NCBI GenBank assembly: GCA_037576215.1
Contig: JBANDB010000006.1
Location: 4,154,001 to 4,218,000, forward strand
Reading direction: 5' to 3'
Length of the DNA: 64,000 nucleotides
Source of the DNA: Armillaria gallica
Taxonomy: Eukaryota > Basidiomycota > Agaricomycetes > Agaricales > Physalacriaceae
Shown: in pieces, positions 36,901-47,689 of the stretch
Layout of the letters: every line of letters starts with the position of its first letter
Numbering within the stretch: position 1 is the first letter of the stretch
Translations under genes and position numbers: made by a program
Notes under the pieces: generated by a model
Seen by the model: the letters and a program-made list of their open reading frames with translations, nothing else
Told to the model about the DNA's origin: nothing
Database searches by the model: none

Positions 36901-39124
36901 TGTATTACCTTCGGCGATACATACTGGTTACTACAATATGCGCGTCCGCCTGCACCTGCAACAAATTTTGATCTTGCAATCACTTAGGGAGAATGCTCAC
37001 GAAGATGTTGAGCACAGAGGAACAAAGTACGTTGTCATTCTTGTTTCCCGACCCCGGTGTTAATTTCTCTGTAGGTTCTGGCTCAACCGTCTTTATGAAG
37101 CTCTTCATCCTCCTTATCCAATTTTTGGTTCCATCTCTCACTTTGCACTTTCTGCGATTCCTGAGGCTCCGAAAGCATTGAACGTTGTGAGAGATTGGGT
37201 GCGAACACTTGTTTATGGCCGAGAATATCACCCCAAGACGACCTTCCTCATGGACGTGATGCGGACAGCTACCTTGGCCTTCACGTTTGACCGAAGTCAG
37301 TCGATTTATCTCAGAGATGCGGCATATTTCAGATTTCCCCCTCCATACATCTATATTCGCCGAGGCAGCCACCTTATTCTTCATGAACTTCTGTACTCAA
37401 TGTCAGGAGCTCGAACGTGGTCTCTTACTGCTGGCTTTCGATTTGTTGAGTGAGTCTGGGACCTGCCAACCTTCAATCTAGGCTGATGTTCTTTCTAGAC
37501 ACGTTGTAAAACAAAGATTGTCCATCAACATAGGTGTTCTGTGCGACTTTGTGGATTTTCTTTGCAGCTCTGTCATTCTTTGTGGCGATCACCCAGGAAC
37601 GATATTACCGCACGACGTGATTGTCCCTCATAGCTGGCTCCTGCGCTTCGTGAACTATGATTTTCTGCACTTCAACAAGGGGATACAGACAAACTATTAT
37701 CACATCCTTCTAGCGCCTATTTGGGATCTCCTGGAACAATTGCGTTTTGGTCGAGACTATGGTAAGCCCCAGAAAATTATCATCCTTCGGTTTCTCATTC
37801 TCAAAATGTAGCGGAAAATCTCTTGTATGGGATTTCTAGGAATCTCTCGAACGTGCCATACCAAGTTCGTCATGTGTTCATCGCAAGGATGTAAGTCAAC
37901 TGCCAAGTGGGTTGTCGCTATCGTTTCTGATTCTAATCCCCCATTAGATTCAGGGCCATCGGTCTATGTCAGTTTTCGCTTCCTCTGTGACTCATGCCCT
38001 TGCTTATGTTACTGTGTAGTGGGCTGCAACATCCACAATAGTTCTCTCCGCAACGATATTAGGAAGAGGATGCTATCTTTTCAACAAGAAGGTTCTCCCC
38101 TTTTTGATCGGTATGCGTCTCTGCTTTAGATGCGCTTGCATAATATAACACCTTTGTAGATACGTCAGTGCAGCGGGCGACTCATGGGATAAACTTGCAG
38201 ACATTATCTGTGGTTCATTGAAAAATGATAACATGGATAAGATGGTACAGCTCTTTCACCGGAGCAGGGCCCCAACAAAAGTTTGCGCCCTGCCGGGAGT
38301 CCGTCAGCTTGTATACACTGACTTCACGGATATCCGAGCACAGCTCGGTCTTACCGCGCCTACTTCCACTCAGGCTAACTCACCCTATGTTAAGGTTCCT
38401 CAGCGGAAGGAGCCCGATGACGAAGCCAAGGAAGTTGAGGAGACTGCTGGTGAGGACGCCGATGCTATTCCGGCACAAGAAATGACAACCCCGGATGCCA
38501 CGGAAAGAGAGATTGCCGCTGCGTCCTTGTTTCAGCGGGTATACAGGAAAGTGCTTCGTCATCGACGAGGTATAGCCAGGAGAGGGACCGCAGGTCTTCA
38601 TGCTCAAATACATGCAGCATGCTCCAAAGAAGTATCTCAACTTGGTGATAACCCCGGGCTATATCTTCGCTTGTTTCTGGGCCCGCTGCCGCACATCTTA
38701 GTCTGTCTCGAGATAGTTCGTATCGATACGCTCAGCCAGAAGAAGAAGACAAAGGATAGGCTTAAACAGCCTTGCACTCCTATCGAGTATGGCGCACTTG
38801 GTGACATGTTAACACAGACGAAGTATGTGTTTCTTGTATTTTTACGAGTGATAACTGACACAGCTCACCAGCAAGGCGAACAAGGCTGCCGTAAAACTGA
38901 AAGAGCATCTCAGTCCACATTCTGCGTTCCACAAACGCCTCGACAGAAAGGAGCTCCGGAAACTAGTGAAAGAGGCTAACAGCCTGATTTCGTCTCTCCC
39001 CTTCGAAACTTCCATGGACTTGTCGGATGACCTGTACCTCGCTATCAGAGGGATAGTAACTGAACCTCCGCCCGTAGGTACACGCAAGAAGCGAATGCTC
39101 AATAACGATGACTTGTATTACTGA
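30980..39124 (+). CDS. TRANK1-like UvrD/Rep-family helicase protein, many introns
   Basis: A very large gene with at least 25 short introns and a product of roughly 2000 or more residues. Exon 1 is 30980-31160, exon 2 31216-31640, exon 3 begins at 31691. Superfamily 1 helicase motifs are all present: Walker A GRSGTGKTTTML, split by the intron 33111-33165; DEVQD at 34171-34185; GDTAQT near 34315; YRSH at 34513-34524; YESKGLEFNDV across introns near 34905-35030; VAITRAR at 35211-35231. Behind them lie helical, TPR-like repeats (35400-36340), a CCCH zinc finger C-x8-C-x4-C-x3-H (36845-36901), and an IQ-like segment LFQRVYRKVLRHRRG near 38530. It ends NDDLYY plus TGA. UvrD-type proteins unwind or translocate on nucleic acid; TRANK1-like proteins in fungi have no settled role. 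Every splice I checked keeps the frame, so it looks functional. Confidence 0.87.
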
Positions 39125-39559
39125 TTTTTCTCTCTGTATTGATCCGTCGTAGCAATATATGTAGTTTTCATTTGATAAAACGACGCTCAGGAATCATGGC
39201 CGGATGGGCAGTGTTCGCCGCCCTGAGTAGCCAAATCATCATCAGATAAGTAATTGGCGTGTCTTGTTAGTCGGTTTGATATTGGGAGCGTACAAGTAAC
39301 CTCGTGGAAGACGTTGGTTCCAGTACAGATGATAGCTATCGATGGCAACCGTGCAGGAGCAGGTGCCAATTCTCAACTACGGGCACGACTACGTTCGAGA
39401 TGTTGGAGCGACCGTGTCCACTGTTGTTTGCCGGGTTCTGCAACCGATGCTGCTACTTCCAGGCCTACGCCCATGAAGATATTGTATTTTCTCATACGGA
39501 GCCGGTACTATCCCTCGTCAGGTCTTGATGACTAGATGTAAAATGAAAAGCTGTCCGAT
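39125..39559. other. 3' region of the helicase gene, nothing recognised
   Basis: Open frames of 60-93 codons on both strands show no known motif. The first 60 bases are T-rich and probably form the 3' UTR. Confidence 0.35.
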
Positions 39560-40245
39560 GGGTCGTGCTCCTGATCCTAATTCCTGACGATAAGCATAGA
39601 TAAGCAAGCCGTCGCAGTGGCCTGATATCGCGGAAGGATCGTTGGCAACAACTCTTCAAGAGTCATGATAGCACTATCTTCGGTCCGGGATAACAGGCAC
39701 GGCGTTTGCGCGTACGCTGCTCGATGCCGATGGGTCTTTGGAAGTTGTGATGCTGGAAGCGAGGTATGCTTGTTCTTGGACCACAGCGCAGAACGGGGGA
39801 CATATCAGATCGCCGTTATACTACGGCTAGCTTGACTTGAAGAAGAACAACGCAGCGGCGGCGAAGCAAATTAGCCAGTTCAGGCTCTTGCACTCGGACG
39901 AGCTGATTAGTGTTCAGATCCAGAGGAGAAGGCGTGTGGACGATGTTGTCATGGATGGAAAGACAGGGAGTGTGCATGTACAGCCGGAATGATGAATACG
40001 TCTTGAGCAGTCTTGACAGGATTCCCGTAACGAGCCGGTATGGATGCACCGTCCTGCCCATCGTCGAGATGACCACGCACACCCCGTCCGCAAGCTGCAC
40101 CACCGCCGGTCCCTCCGTTGTACCCTAGCTGCCCTTCTCACTTGGCAGCTCCAATTAACCGGCACCCCAGCCTTTCCCTGACTCCTTCAAACATGGTACA
40201 GTGGTGGCGACGAGCCATATTCCACGTTGTGACCCTTGAACACGT
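39560..40245. pseudogene. FAD-dependent oxidoreductase relic 7, head-to-head chimera
   Basis: From about 39690 to 39912 the forward strand encodes GITGTAFARTLLDADGSLEV and VMLEAR, then a match to LKKKNAAAAKQI and LHSDELI. At about 39912 the coding orientation flips: the reverse strand from 40240 down to 39918 encodes MFEGVRERLG, then QLADGVCVVISTMGRTVHPY, RLVTGILSRLLKTYSSF and HTPCLSIHDNIVHT. The two halves are adjacent parts of one protein in opposite orientation. A second inversion junction of the kind seen in relic 6. Confidence 0.72.
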
Positions 40246-41639
40246 CATATATGAAGGTGAGCGTCGGTGTCCTGCTCTTCTTTCAAGGACAGGATCGTTG
40301 AAGTTCTCGGAAAGAGTCCACAGAATCAGATTCGTTACAGAGGGCATCAGTCATTGAAGCGTAGACGATCGTCCGAGCACAAGGTTCGGAGTTTGAAACA
40401 CCTCTTGCTCTCACTCCACGACGGTCCATAAATTTATCTTTTCATGGATCCATTATTTCTATGCTCTCAGTCGGAGTCGTAGTCCACTATGTCGTGTAAA
40501 GCCCTATAACAGGTATCGGTACGTCGCTGTCCGACTTATCCTTTCTTTTCTACGGTAGAAATGAAGGAGCTGATCTTGTTATTTAGACATGATTTTTCTG
40601 GCTTGCTGGAGGTGCATAAAGACAATCCTCAATGATGCCGTGTAGTTGCGACGTGAGAAGCGGGCTACGAAAATTATGAGCAATGCATTTCTATACAGGT
40701 GCGAACTCTTCCGTTCTGCTTCCAGGATGATACATATCGACCGAAATTGGAGAATTGGGCTATCGTCCACGATGTTCCTCTTTCATAATCCTAGTTATAC
40801 TGATTTTATTTCATCTTCGGACTGAGTTCTTCATACTGATGACATCCGTGCAGATGCGTCACGGCGCCGGCTCGTGCATCGAGCTTCCAGCTCTTCCTAC
40901 AAGACTCTGTGGCGCACCCTGTCTATGCGGCCTCAGAAAAGCAGCCAAGCCCTATCGTTGTTTGCATTCGCGTAGGACTTGCAGTCGCATAGGAGATTAG
41001 GGACGGATTCTGCCGAAATGGACACTTATGGTTTAGGTTCATATTCTCTTTGTCAACACGGCGCAAGTTACTGACCAGAGGCATAGGTTTTACATCCGGA
41101 GTTTTTCTCGTCGTTCATAATCCCTGCGTTGAAAATATCTCTGTTTGTGTGTATCTGCAATGCCTTATCTTCGCCTTCTTTCTCTGCATTTGACCGCATG
41201 GCCTCCCACATATTCATGGTATTCAACCAGCTACCCCACCGGCTGACAAACCGTGAACAGTCAGTCGCGTAGATATTCGCTTAGGTTAGCGACAGAATAG
41301 GTTGGGAAACCCTTGTAATAGGTATGCGGATTCTATCAGCCTGGGAATGATTCAGTACTAACAGGGCCTCGCAGCTAGTGAAATAATAAACAGTTGTGTT
41401 ATTTAAAGGTGAGATACTAGCTATTGTTGAGTATAAAGTGAATTGACCCGTATTTTGATAGATTCTTTGAGCAACGGCTTGAAAGGAAATGAACGAATGA
41501 GCAGATGTTCGACTGCTCCCTGACACGAGAGCGGTGCCTTTTCGTTAGCTCGAGCGCGACGCGCTGATGGTTGAACGTTGGACGGTGGACAGCTAACAAA
41601 AGTGTATACTGGATTCATGTCATTTTGTATGTAAAGGAA
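40246..41639. other. Spacer, nothing recognised
   Basis: No open frame over 130 codons, no similarity to the repeated blocks, and no motif that I recognise. A reverse frame at 41810-41421 is the longest, but it overlaps the next relic and looks like a shadow. Confidence 0.4.
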
Positions 41640-42260
41640 AGGATGCCGGTGCAGAGTGGGCGGGCGTTGAGGGCGTGTGCACGAATAGAGGGACATGCGT
41701 GGGAGGAGGGGTTGTTCGAGGTTGTTGATGCTGGAAGCGAGGGATGCGTGCTCTGAGTCTGGGCCCACAGCGCGGAACGGCGAACATATCACGCCACCTC
41801 TATACCACAACTATGTTCAAGGCCGCTCAAGACGTACTCTTCATTCCGGCTGTACACACATACTCCCTATCCCTCCATCCACACCCCGTGGGAATATCTA
41901 CGTCAAACATGTCGTCCATACTACCAATGAATGGACGACCCATCTTTGCGCGGATGTGGGAAAAAGATCGGTTCCGTACCAGGCCATATAACTGCACAGC
42001 ACGCCGGAACTGGCTTCGATAGCGGATGGCTCGGTGCACTGTTGTTTGTGCGATAACCAGGCACGTCCAAGAACCCATCCTTCTTTGACGCTGTTGGATG
42101 TGCTGATAACAGTCGAGTCGAGTTTCGATTTCTGGCTCATACCTTGGTGGGTTGCTTTGGGAATGTGTTACCAATTCAATTACTCCCGAGGTCAAAGGAG
42201 CAAAGTTCGTGATCCAAGGAAGTACTATACATGTAAGCGAAACAATGACACACTCTGATT
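41640..42260 (+). pseudogene. FAD-dependent oxidoreductase relic 8 (heavily deleted)
   Basis: Only short parts remain: a match to VVMLEARDACSG and a following HITPPLYHN-like piece (41720-41815); then, after a deletion of the central region, LKTYSSFRLYTHTPYPS (41830-41880); then SGWLG and PSFFDAVGCADNSRVEFRF (42020-42140). It lies directly upstream of HET-like copy C, as relics 1 and 4 do for copies A and B. Confidence 0.7.
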
Positions 42261-42438
42261 CGAGGCGATGACATTCTAGGTAGAACCGTGTTGCAACTAC
42301 ACCTCCCCTGTATACATCTAATCATAACAGGATGAGCAGGTTTCGTATGTGCCATCACTTCTTTCCACCTCAAGTCTTCGTTCCGACTAGGATGGTTAGC
42401 GCTCCACAGGCGACAGAATCAGATTCGATGGGAGGGCT

Positions 42439-44263
42439 ATGCAAATCCTTCGCGCAGAGACAACAAGGTGTGTAGCTGTAAAATGCCATAGAAATGCACT
42501 GGATAACAGTATCATTGAGAAAGACATACTATTCAAACCTCTCCGACGTCACCATCATCGCTCCCATTGAAGACGGCTTATCGATCGAAGATATCAAAGT
42601 CCCAAATCAACGAGCCTATACGGGTTCAAAGCCCGTCATACCATCCTCTCTCGCTGATACCCCCAGCGCCAGCCTCGGCGTCAATGGGCTGATGGAGATA
42701 CTGAACAGCACTCTTGGCACTAAATATGACCTCACCCCTTCTCTGTCGTCCCTTCTCGAAGCGTACATCTCGAAAGAATATGACTTTGGCATCGTATATG
42801 GTTATCTCCGCCCCATATGGTTTGACTGCGACTTGAACGATATGGAAGATTCACTACGCTCCTCTGAAGCGAAGGAGCTAGAAATACGAAAAAAAGCGGT
42901 GGTTGATGGCCAGATCACCTGGAAGGGACTGCGCATGGCCCCTAGGCGCGTCTGGGATCTCTTCAGCAATAGGGTGGTGCCTTGGTGGGTTGCCTTGCAT
43001 ACGCCATGGGGAATATCACATGCCTGGCTGGATATCGGCCGTCGCAAAAAGGTGGACACTCCCGTTAATGGACATCAATGGCCCGTGCCCATCCCCGAAG
43101 ACACCAACCTCGATCTCATCCGTATCGAAATGCTGAATCTCGGAGCTGAGTATGCATGGTTGGATGTCCTCTGTTTGAGGCAGGAAGCTGAAGGGGTGCG
43201 AAACGAGACTCTGCGTGCAGGGGAGTGGATGTTGGATGTGCCCACTATTGGAAATGCATATGCAGTGGGAACAGTGGTTTGCTACTTCAACGGGCTTGGA
43301 CGGTGCTTGAAGCGCGGGAGTGAAGATTGGAATTTCGATAGCGATCGGAGTTGGTTCAAACGCGCGTGGACGCTACAGGAAACGAGTGACGATTGGACAA
43401 TAGGTGGGGATATGGGTGATGAGATGTTGAATGAGGAAGTACGGGAAAGATTCATGTCGCAAGTGGTATCTGTGGAAGAAATGACAGATGTGGTTCGCCA
43501 TCTATCGCTATTGCGGGATCGCACATCCGAGAAGGATGTCGATAAAGTTGCAGCACTGGCATACTTTTTGGCAGCCAGCAGCACACCAGCACATAATGAA
43601 ACACGGCCCTCTACATCTACCACTCACGATGGCACAAAGATCGACCCCGCTTCAAACGATAATTCCATCGGAACAGATGAACCAACCTCAACCACAGCAC
43701 CGGCATACTCTGAGCTGGAGTCTGCTGAAGATGCTTGGACAGCTCTGGTGAAGGTGATGTCGGAGTATAATCGTCCAGAGATGCTCTTTTTGTATCATGA
43801 ACCGGGGCCCGAAAAGAATGTATGGAGACCATCTTGGCAGCAGGCTATGAACTGGACTACAATGGATTCCGGCTATGAATTATATTGGGAGGTTGAACAC
43901 AATATGGAGACGGGTACCTATTCATACAGTGGTTGGCACGTTGAATCGGTACAGGTACAAGGGTTGGCAACGCCGGGAGCAGCACCTCGCAAAGGACACC
44001 TGATTGCCCAAGCCCTGAACGGAGAGGAGCATCGATACATCATTTCCGCTGGCCATCAATACCCAATACCGGACGGTGTATATGCATTGCTATGCTATGA
44101 ACGGTACGGATCAAATGACCCTACTCCATGCGTTGTTGGGAAGATGTTGCTCAATCAAACATTCATAAAGACATCGGTGTTCGAAGTCATCGGCTTGTCG
44201 TGGTATGAAACAAACTGGGAGAGCCTTCTGGGTGCTAAAAAGTCACGTATTGTTCTTGGTTGA
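42439..44263 (+). CDS. HET-like domain protein, copy C
   Basis: Model: exons 42439-42467 and 42520-44263 with a 52-nt intron GTGTGT...TTGAG, about 590 residues starting MQILRAETTRKTYYSN. An alternative is to read from an ATG at 42494 without splicing, or from an ATG at 42428 with a 42-nt intron; RNA evidence would decide. HET hallmarks: WGISHAWLDIGRR, YAWLDVLCLRQEAEG, EWMLDVPTIGNAY, GLGRCLKRG, RSWFKRAWTLQETSDD. Compared with B there are small insertions (AEG in the loop after LCLRQ, and EDW before the Trp-Phe motif) and a divergent stretch around VEEMTDVVRHLSLL. The C-terminal segment with FLYHEPGPEKNVWRPSWQQ is conserved. There are no internal stops. Its flanks are shared with copies A and B, but no TatD relic follows. 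Confidence 0.83.
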
Positions 44264-45429
44264 AATACTTAAACCAAAGTCGGTCATAGCTTCTGTATAT
44301 TCTTTGGGAAGGTGTCGCTGCCTCACCATAAAATGCAGTGTGTATTATGTAAATGCTGCCTCTGGTGCTACATTCATGTTCATTCCCTTTGTTCTGCGTC
44401 TAAATCAGATGAATTAATCTTACCGACCCAGCGTCGCAGCAAGCACAGATGTGACAAGTCATATCTTTGCGGTGAGTTTTTCCTTGTCACGCAAACCAGG
44501 GTGAAAACATATTAATCATTCTTGGAGATGACCAACTGAAGATAATGTTCACCATACGGAGGAGTTTCTAAAGTCATCATAAAACGAACGAACAGTCCGG
44601 AACAGTGTCTGAAGATGCTTTAGTGGCCATCAGAGGCTAGGAATCAAGCAGACTTACGAATGGATTGTCCTCCATAGTCACTGATACTAATAGCCATGGG
44701 ATCCAAGACGACCCGATTTTATCCAAGGGCGAGTAAGAATAGTTGAGATTTATTTCCCAAGATTCATCGTCAATAGTAGCAAGTATACATATTCGCAAGG
44801 ATATTGATCCCAAGGTTGACCTCGTCTTGTGACCTCTGCTCGTGCAGGACACGACCAGAGGGATATCAACGTTCGGTGGACGACAAGTTGTCGATCAAAC
44901 ATCTCAGTGGGCGGGCCTTATATGCTGGAACAACGAAGCGTCATTTACATTGGAGAAAGAGAAGCGCTGGCATTCGGAATTCTCACTTTTCACCCGTACC
45001 GGATGGAAAATACGGCGAGGTAATAGGGTTGCACGAACAAGACGATAAAGGCAAGTCCCAAGAAGAAATGGAAGAAGCGAGCCTATAGATAAAAAGCAGA
45101 AAGTCGTAGAGAGATGGCTCGGATTTCCCCGTATTTTCACCTAGTCTGATGTTCTGCAATCAAGGGCTCAATTTCTCCTGTGGTCGTGGAAATTGCGCGT
45201 GTTGAGGAGATGCCTTCTCTTCATCGTCGGCCCTTCCAGAATCCACCGGTAGCTAGGTTCCTCTTCCATCGGCCTGAACGTTACCCGCAGAGGATATGTA
45301 TCCCGGCGATCACTCCTCGACTGGTCGTTGGAATAGAGCCTGGTTGGTAGATACGTCCTGGGCTGGAGTTGAACTCTTCATCACAGCGATCAGGAGGGGA
45401 TTCTGGTTTGGAGCCGCGAAAAAAGAGGG
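44264..45429. other. Spacer after HET copy C
   Basis: The first 200 bases resemble the 3' flanks of copies A and B; after about 44500 the sequence is unrelated to them. A reverse frame at 44852-44637 (GSISLRICILATIDDE...) and one at 45140-44904 with hydrophobic stretches could be exons of an unknown gene. I cannot name it. Confidence 0.3.
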
Positions 45430-46860
45430 AAGTTATGAACACCTTGGATGAAATTCCCCGGGAAGTGCATCGTCTCGGGCTCCTTTAGAGTACCATACAT
45501 GAGGGTGCGCTATCACGTCAAGAGGGTTCGTGGTAATATGGCGTAAGGTCCATCGAGGACAGCGCATCTCCCTGACTGTTCGAAAATGAGAAGGATTCTA
45601 ACTCTCCATCATGGCCCCCGCTTCGTCTTTCCGAATACAACCTCAACGATCCTCCATCAGAGCCTCAACCACTCGTCTTGGCATCCTGAGACGACTCGCC
45701 GGAGGATACACATAGTGGGCAGTGATATTTGCGCAGGGATGTGGGGGTGAGGCGCCATTTCTGCAGTCGAGTGATCGATTTTACCTATCGTCGTACGAAC
45801 TTGCACCGTAAGAAAGGCCAATTAACAACGTCTCCACCATTTCTTTTCCACATCGGTCCTGCCGCGAGCTCCTAGCAGGGTTCGTCTTCCATTGTCACGT
45901 CAAAGCCTGCCTGGAATGGAACGTCGCCTACGAATGATGGGTATTCCTTGAGCGGTCGCCAAAATAGAGCCAACGAATACGGCGGGACCGCTAGTTTGGA
46001 ATAATTGGCAGCGGAGTAGACACGTCCAGGGCTGACGTTCTTCACCACAGCCGTGCTGTGATCAAGTAGCTATGTTCCAGCAGTAGGGGATTCATGCTGG
46101 GTCCCTGTCGTTCAGCGGGAGAGCTGCGAAAAAGAGGGAAGCTGTGGACATCTTGCATGAAATCCCCCGGGAACTTCATCGTCTCGGGATCATTTAAAGT
46201 ACCATCGTCTGCTGCACTACCGGGTCCGCGGTAATACAGCATGAGGTCTGTCGAAGACAGCGTATTTTCTTGGCTGTTCGAATATTAGACGGCCCTCGCT
46301 TCGCGATCCTCCATCGTTCCATGAGGATGCACCTAGGTACGGCCGTCTGCTAATACGTGAGGGTGCTCCTCTCATCCTAGCAGGGACAGCGTAAGGTCCA
46401 TCCCATACGGTGCGTTTCCCTGACGAGAAAGATTTTGACTCTTCGGTCGTCGAGTCGTTGTGCGGTCGTGCGATGGACTTCAAGTATCTGGTGGCAGAAG
46501 GCCTCCGTTCCTTCATTGCTCGTACATCCCTGCTCTCCTTGTTCAGCCCATCGAACCATTTTTTAGATGAATCTCCAGCTGGGCGGCTCAACGAACGTTC
46601 CCTAGAATGGAATTTGAAGATTCCATCCACCGAAGGAATGTCCAGCTCTCTTTCTTGACTGGCATCAGGAAAGTTTCCTCGGGTTGCGTGAGGAGAGGAG
46701 GCATGTGCGTGTTGTGACCATGTTGGCGGATAGAAGTGGACGACGAGGTGGATCTTCCTCCTTCCTTCGTCTCCTCACTCGTCGGAAATCGATACGTTGC
46801 AGCAGCGCTGCACAATGAACGGAGCTCGTCACCCCAAATCGAGGACCAGAGAAGATTGTG
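45430..46860 (-). repeat. Repeat family U, copies 3 and 4 in tandem
   Basis: The GTAAGGTC-type motif appears at 45543, as a variant at 46241, and at 46391. Reverse-strand peptides include NVSPGRVYSAANYSKLAVPP (about 46045-45985), EYPSFVGDVPFQAGFDVTME (about 45950-45890) and GRLIFEQP. The first two look like true conserved protein, so U is probably a decayed gene family and not pure non-coding DNA. A part of it is duplicated in tandem: the segments near 45340 and 46020 resemble each other. Confidence 0.5.
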
Positions 46861-47189
46861 TAAAGTGATGTGGAAAGGGGGAGTATGCTGGCACTAGATC
46901 TACACAAAAGTTAACATTAATCAAAGAATGGAGGAAATATAATTCACCTGAATGAATTCTGTGCCTTCCTCCATCCCTTGCACCTGTTCCTTGACGTCGT
47001 TGTCATAGACATTTCGAGTCTGGCGCGATCTAAATATTGGAGTTGAAGCTATTGGCATCGTTAAGCATGAGAGCGGGTGTGAGCGAGCTGGATCTACTTG
47101 ATATCCAATCAACCAAAGAGAGACATAAGCATGAAAGCAAAAGCACGACTCACTTCCAAGCTTCAATTTCATTCACCTTGTTCTTCCCG

Positions 47190-47420
47190 ACTTCCGCAAC
47201 ACGATACCCAACCGGCAGTTCCGAAAGGGAGAAGTCTCCCGGACTCCCAGTGGCCAACCCTACTACACCAATCCCCGCGTCGCCCATCCAAAAAAAGAAG
47301 GCTGATCTCCAGTTTTACCAGAGTGCGCTGATGTTGAGATCATTGGACCTGGAATAACGGGCACGGCGTCTGCGTGTGCGCTGCTTGATGCGGATGGGAC
47401 ATCGCTGTGGACGGGAGGTT
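47190..47420 (+). pseudogene. FAD-dependent oxidoreductase fragment 9
   Basis: Counterpart of fragment 3. It has the upstream block with PIPASPIQKK (about 47260-47300) and a degraded Rossmann region (IIGPGITGTASACALLDAD in mixed frames, 47335-47400), in which the second Gly-containing position is altered by a substitution. Then unrelated sequence leads to the Mcm10 relic. Confidence 0.55.
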
Positions 47421-47689
47421 GAAGCGATGGAGACGACTTGAAGTAGTAGAAGGGAGTCACGTAACAGACGTCAAGAAGACGATGTTTTAGCAGGGATATT
47501 GACAACGACGCTTTAGAGACAGGCGTTTATACGGAAGAGACGTCGGAACACGGAAGAAGGTTGGTGTGGCGCATCGACCGCTGACGCAATTGATCGATGT
47601 TCATGCTTCTATTCTCAATGTTGATTATGACCGCGACATTCATCGCGACGGCCGCCCGGTGCTGACTTACTCGACGTTCCTTGCTATGG

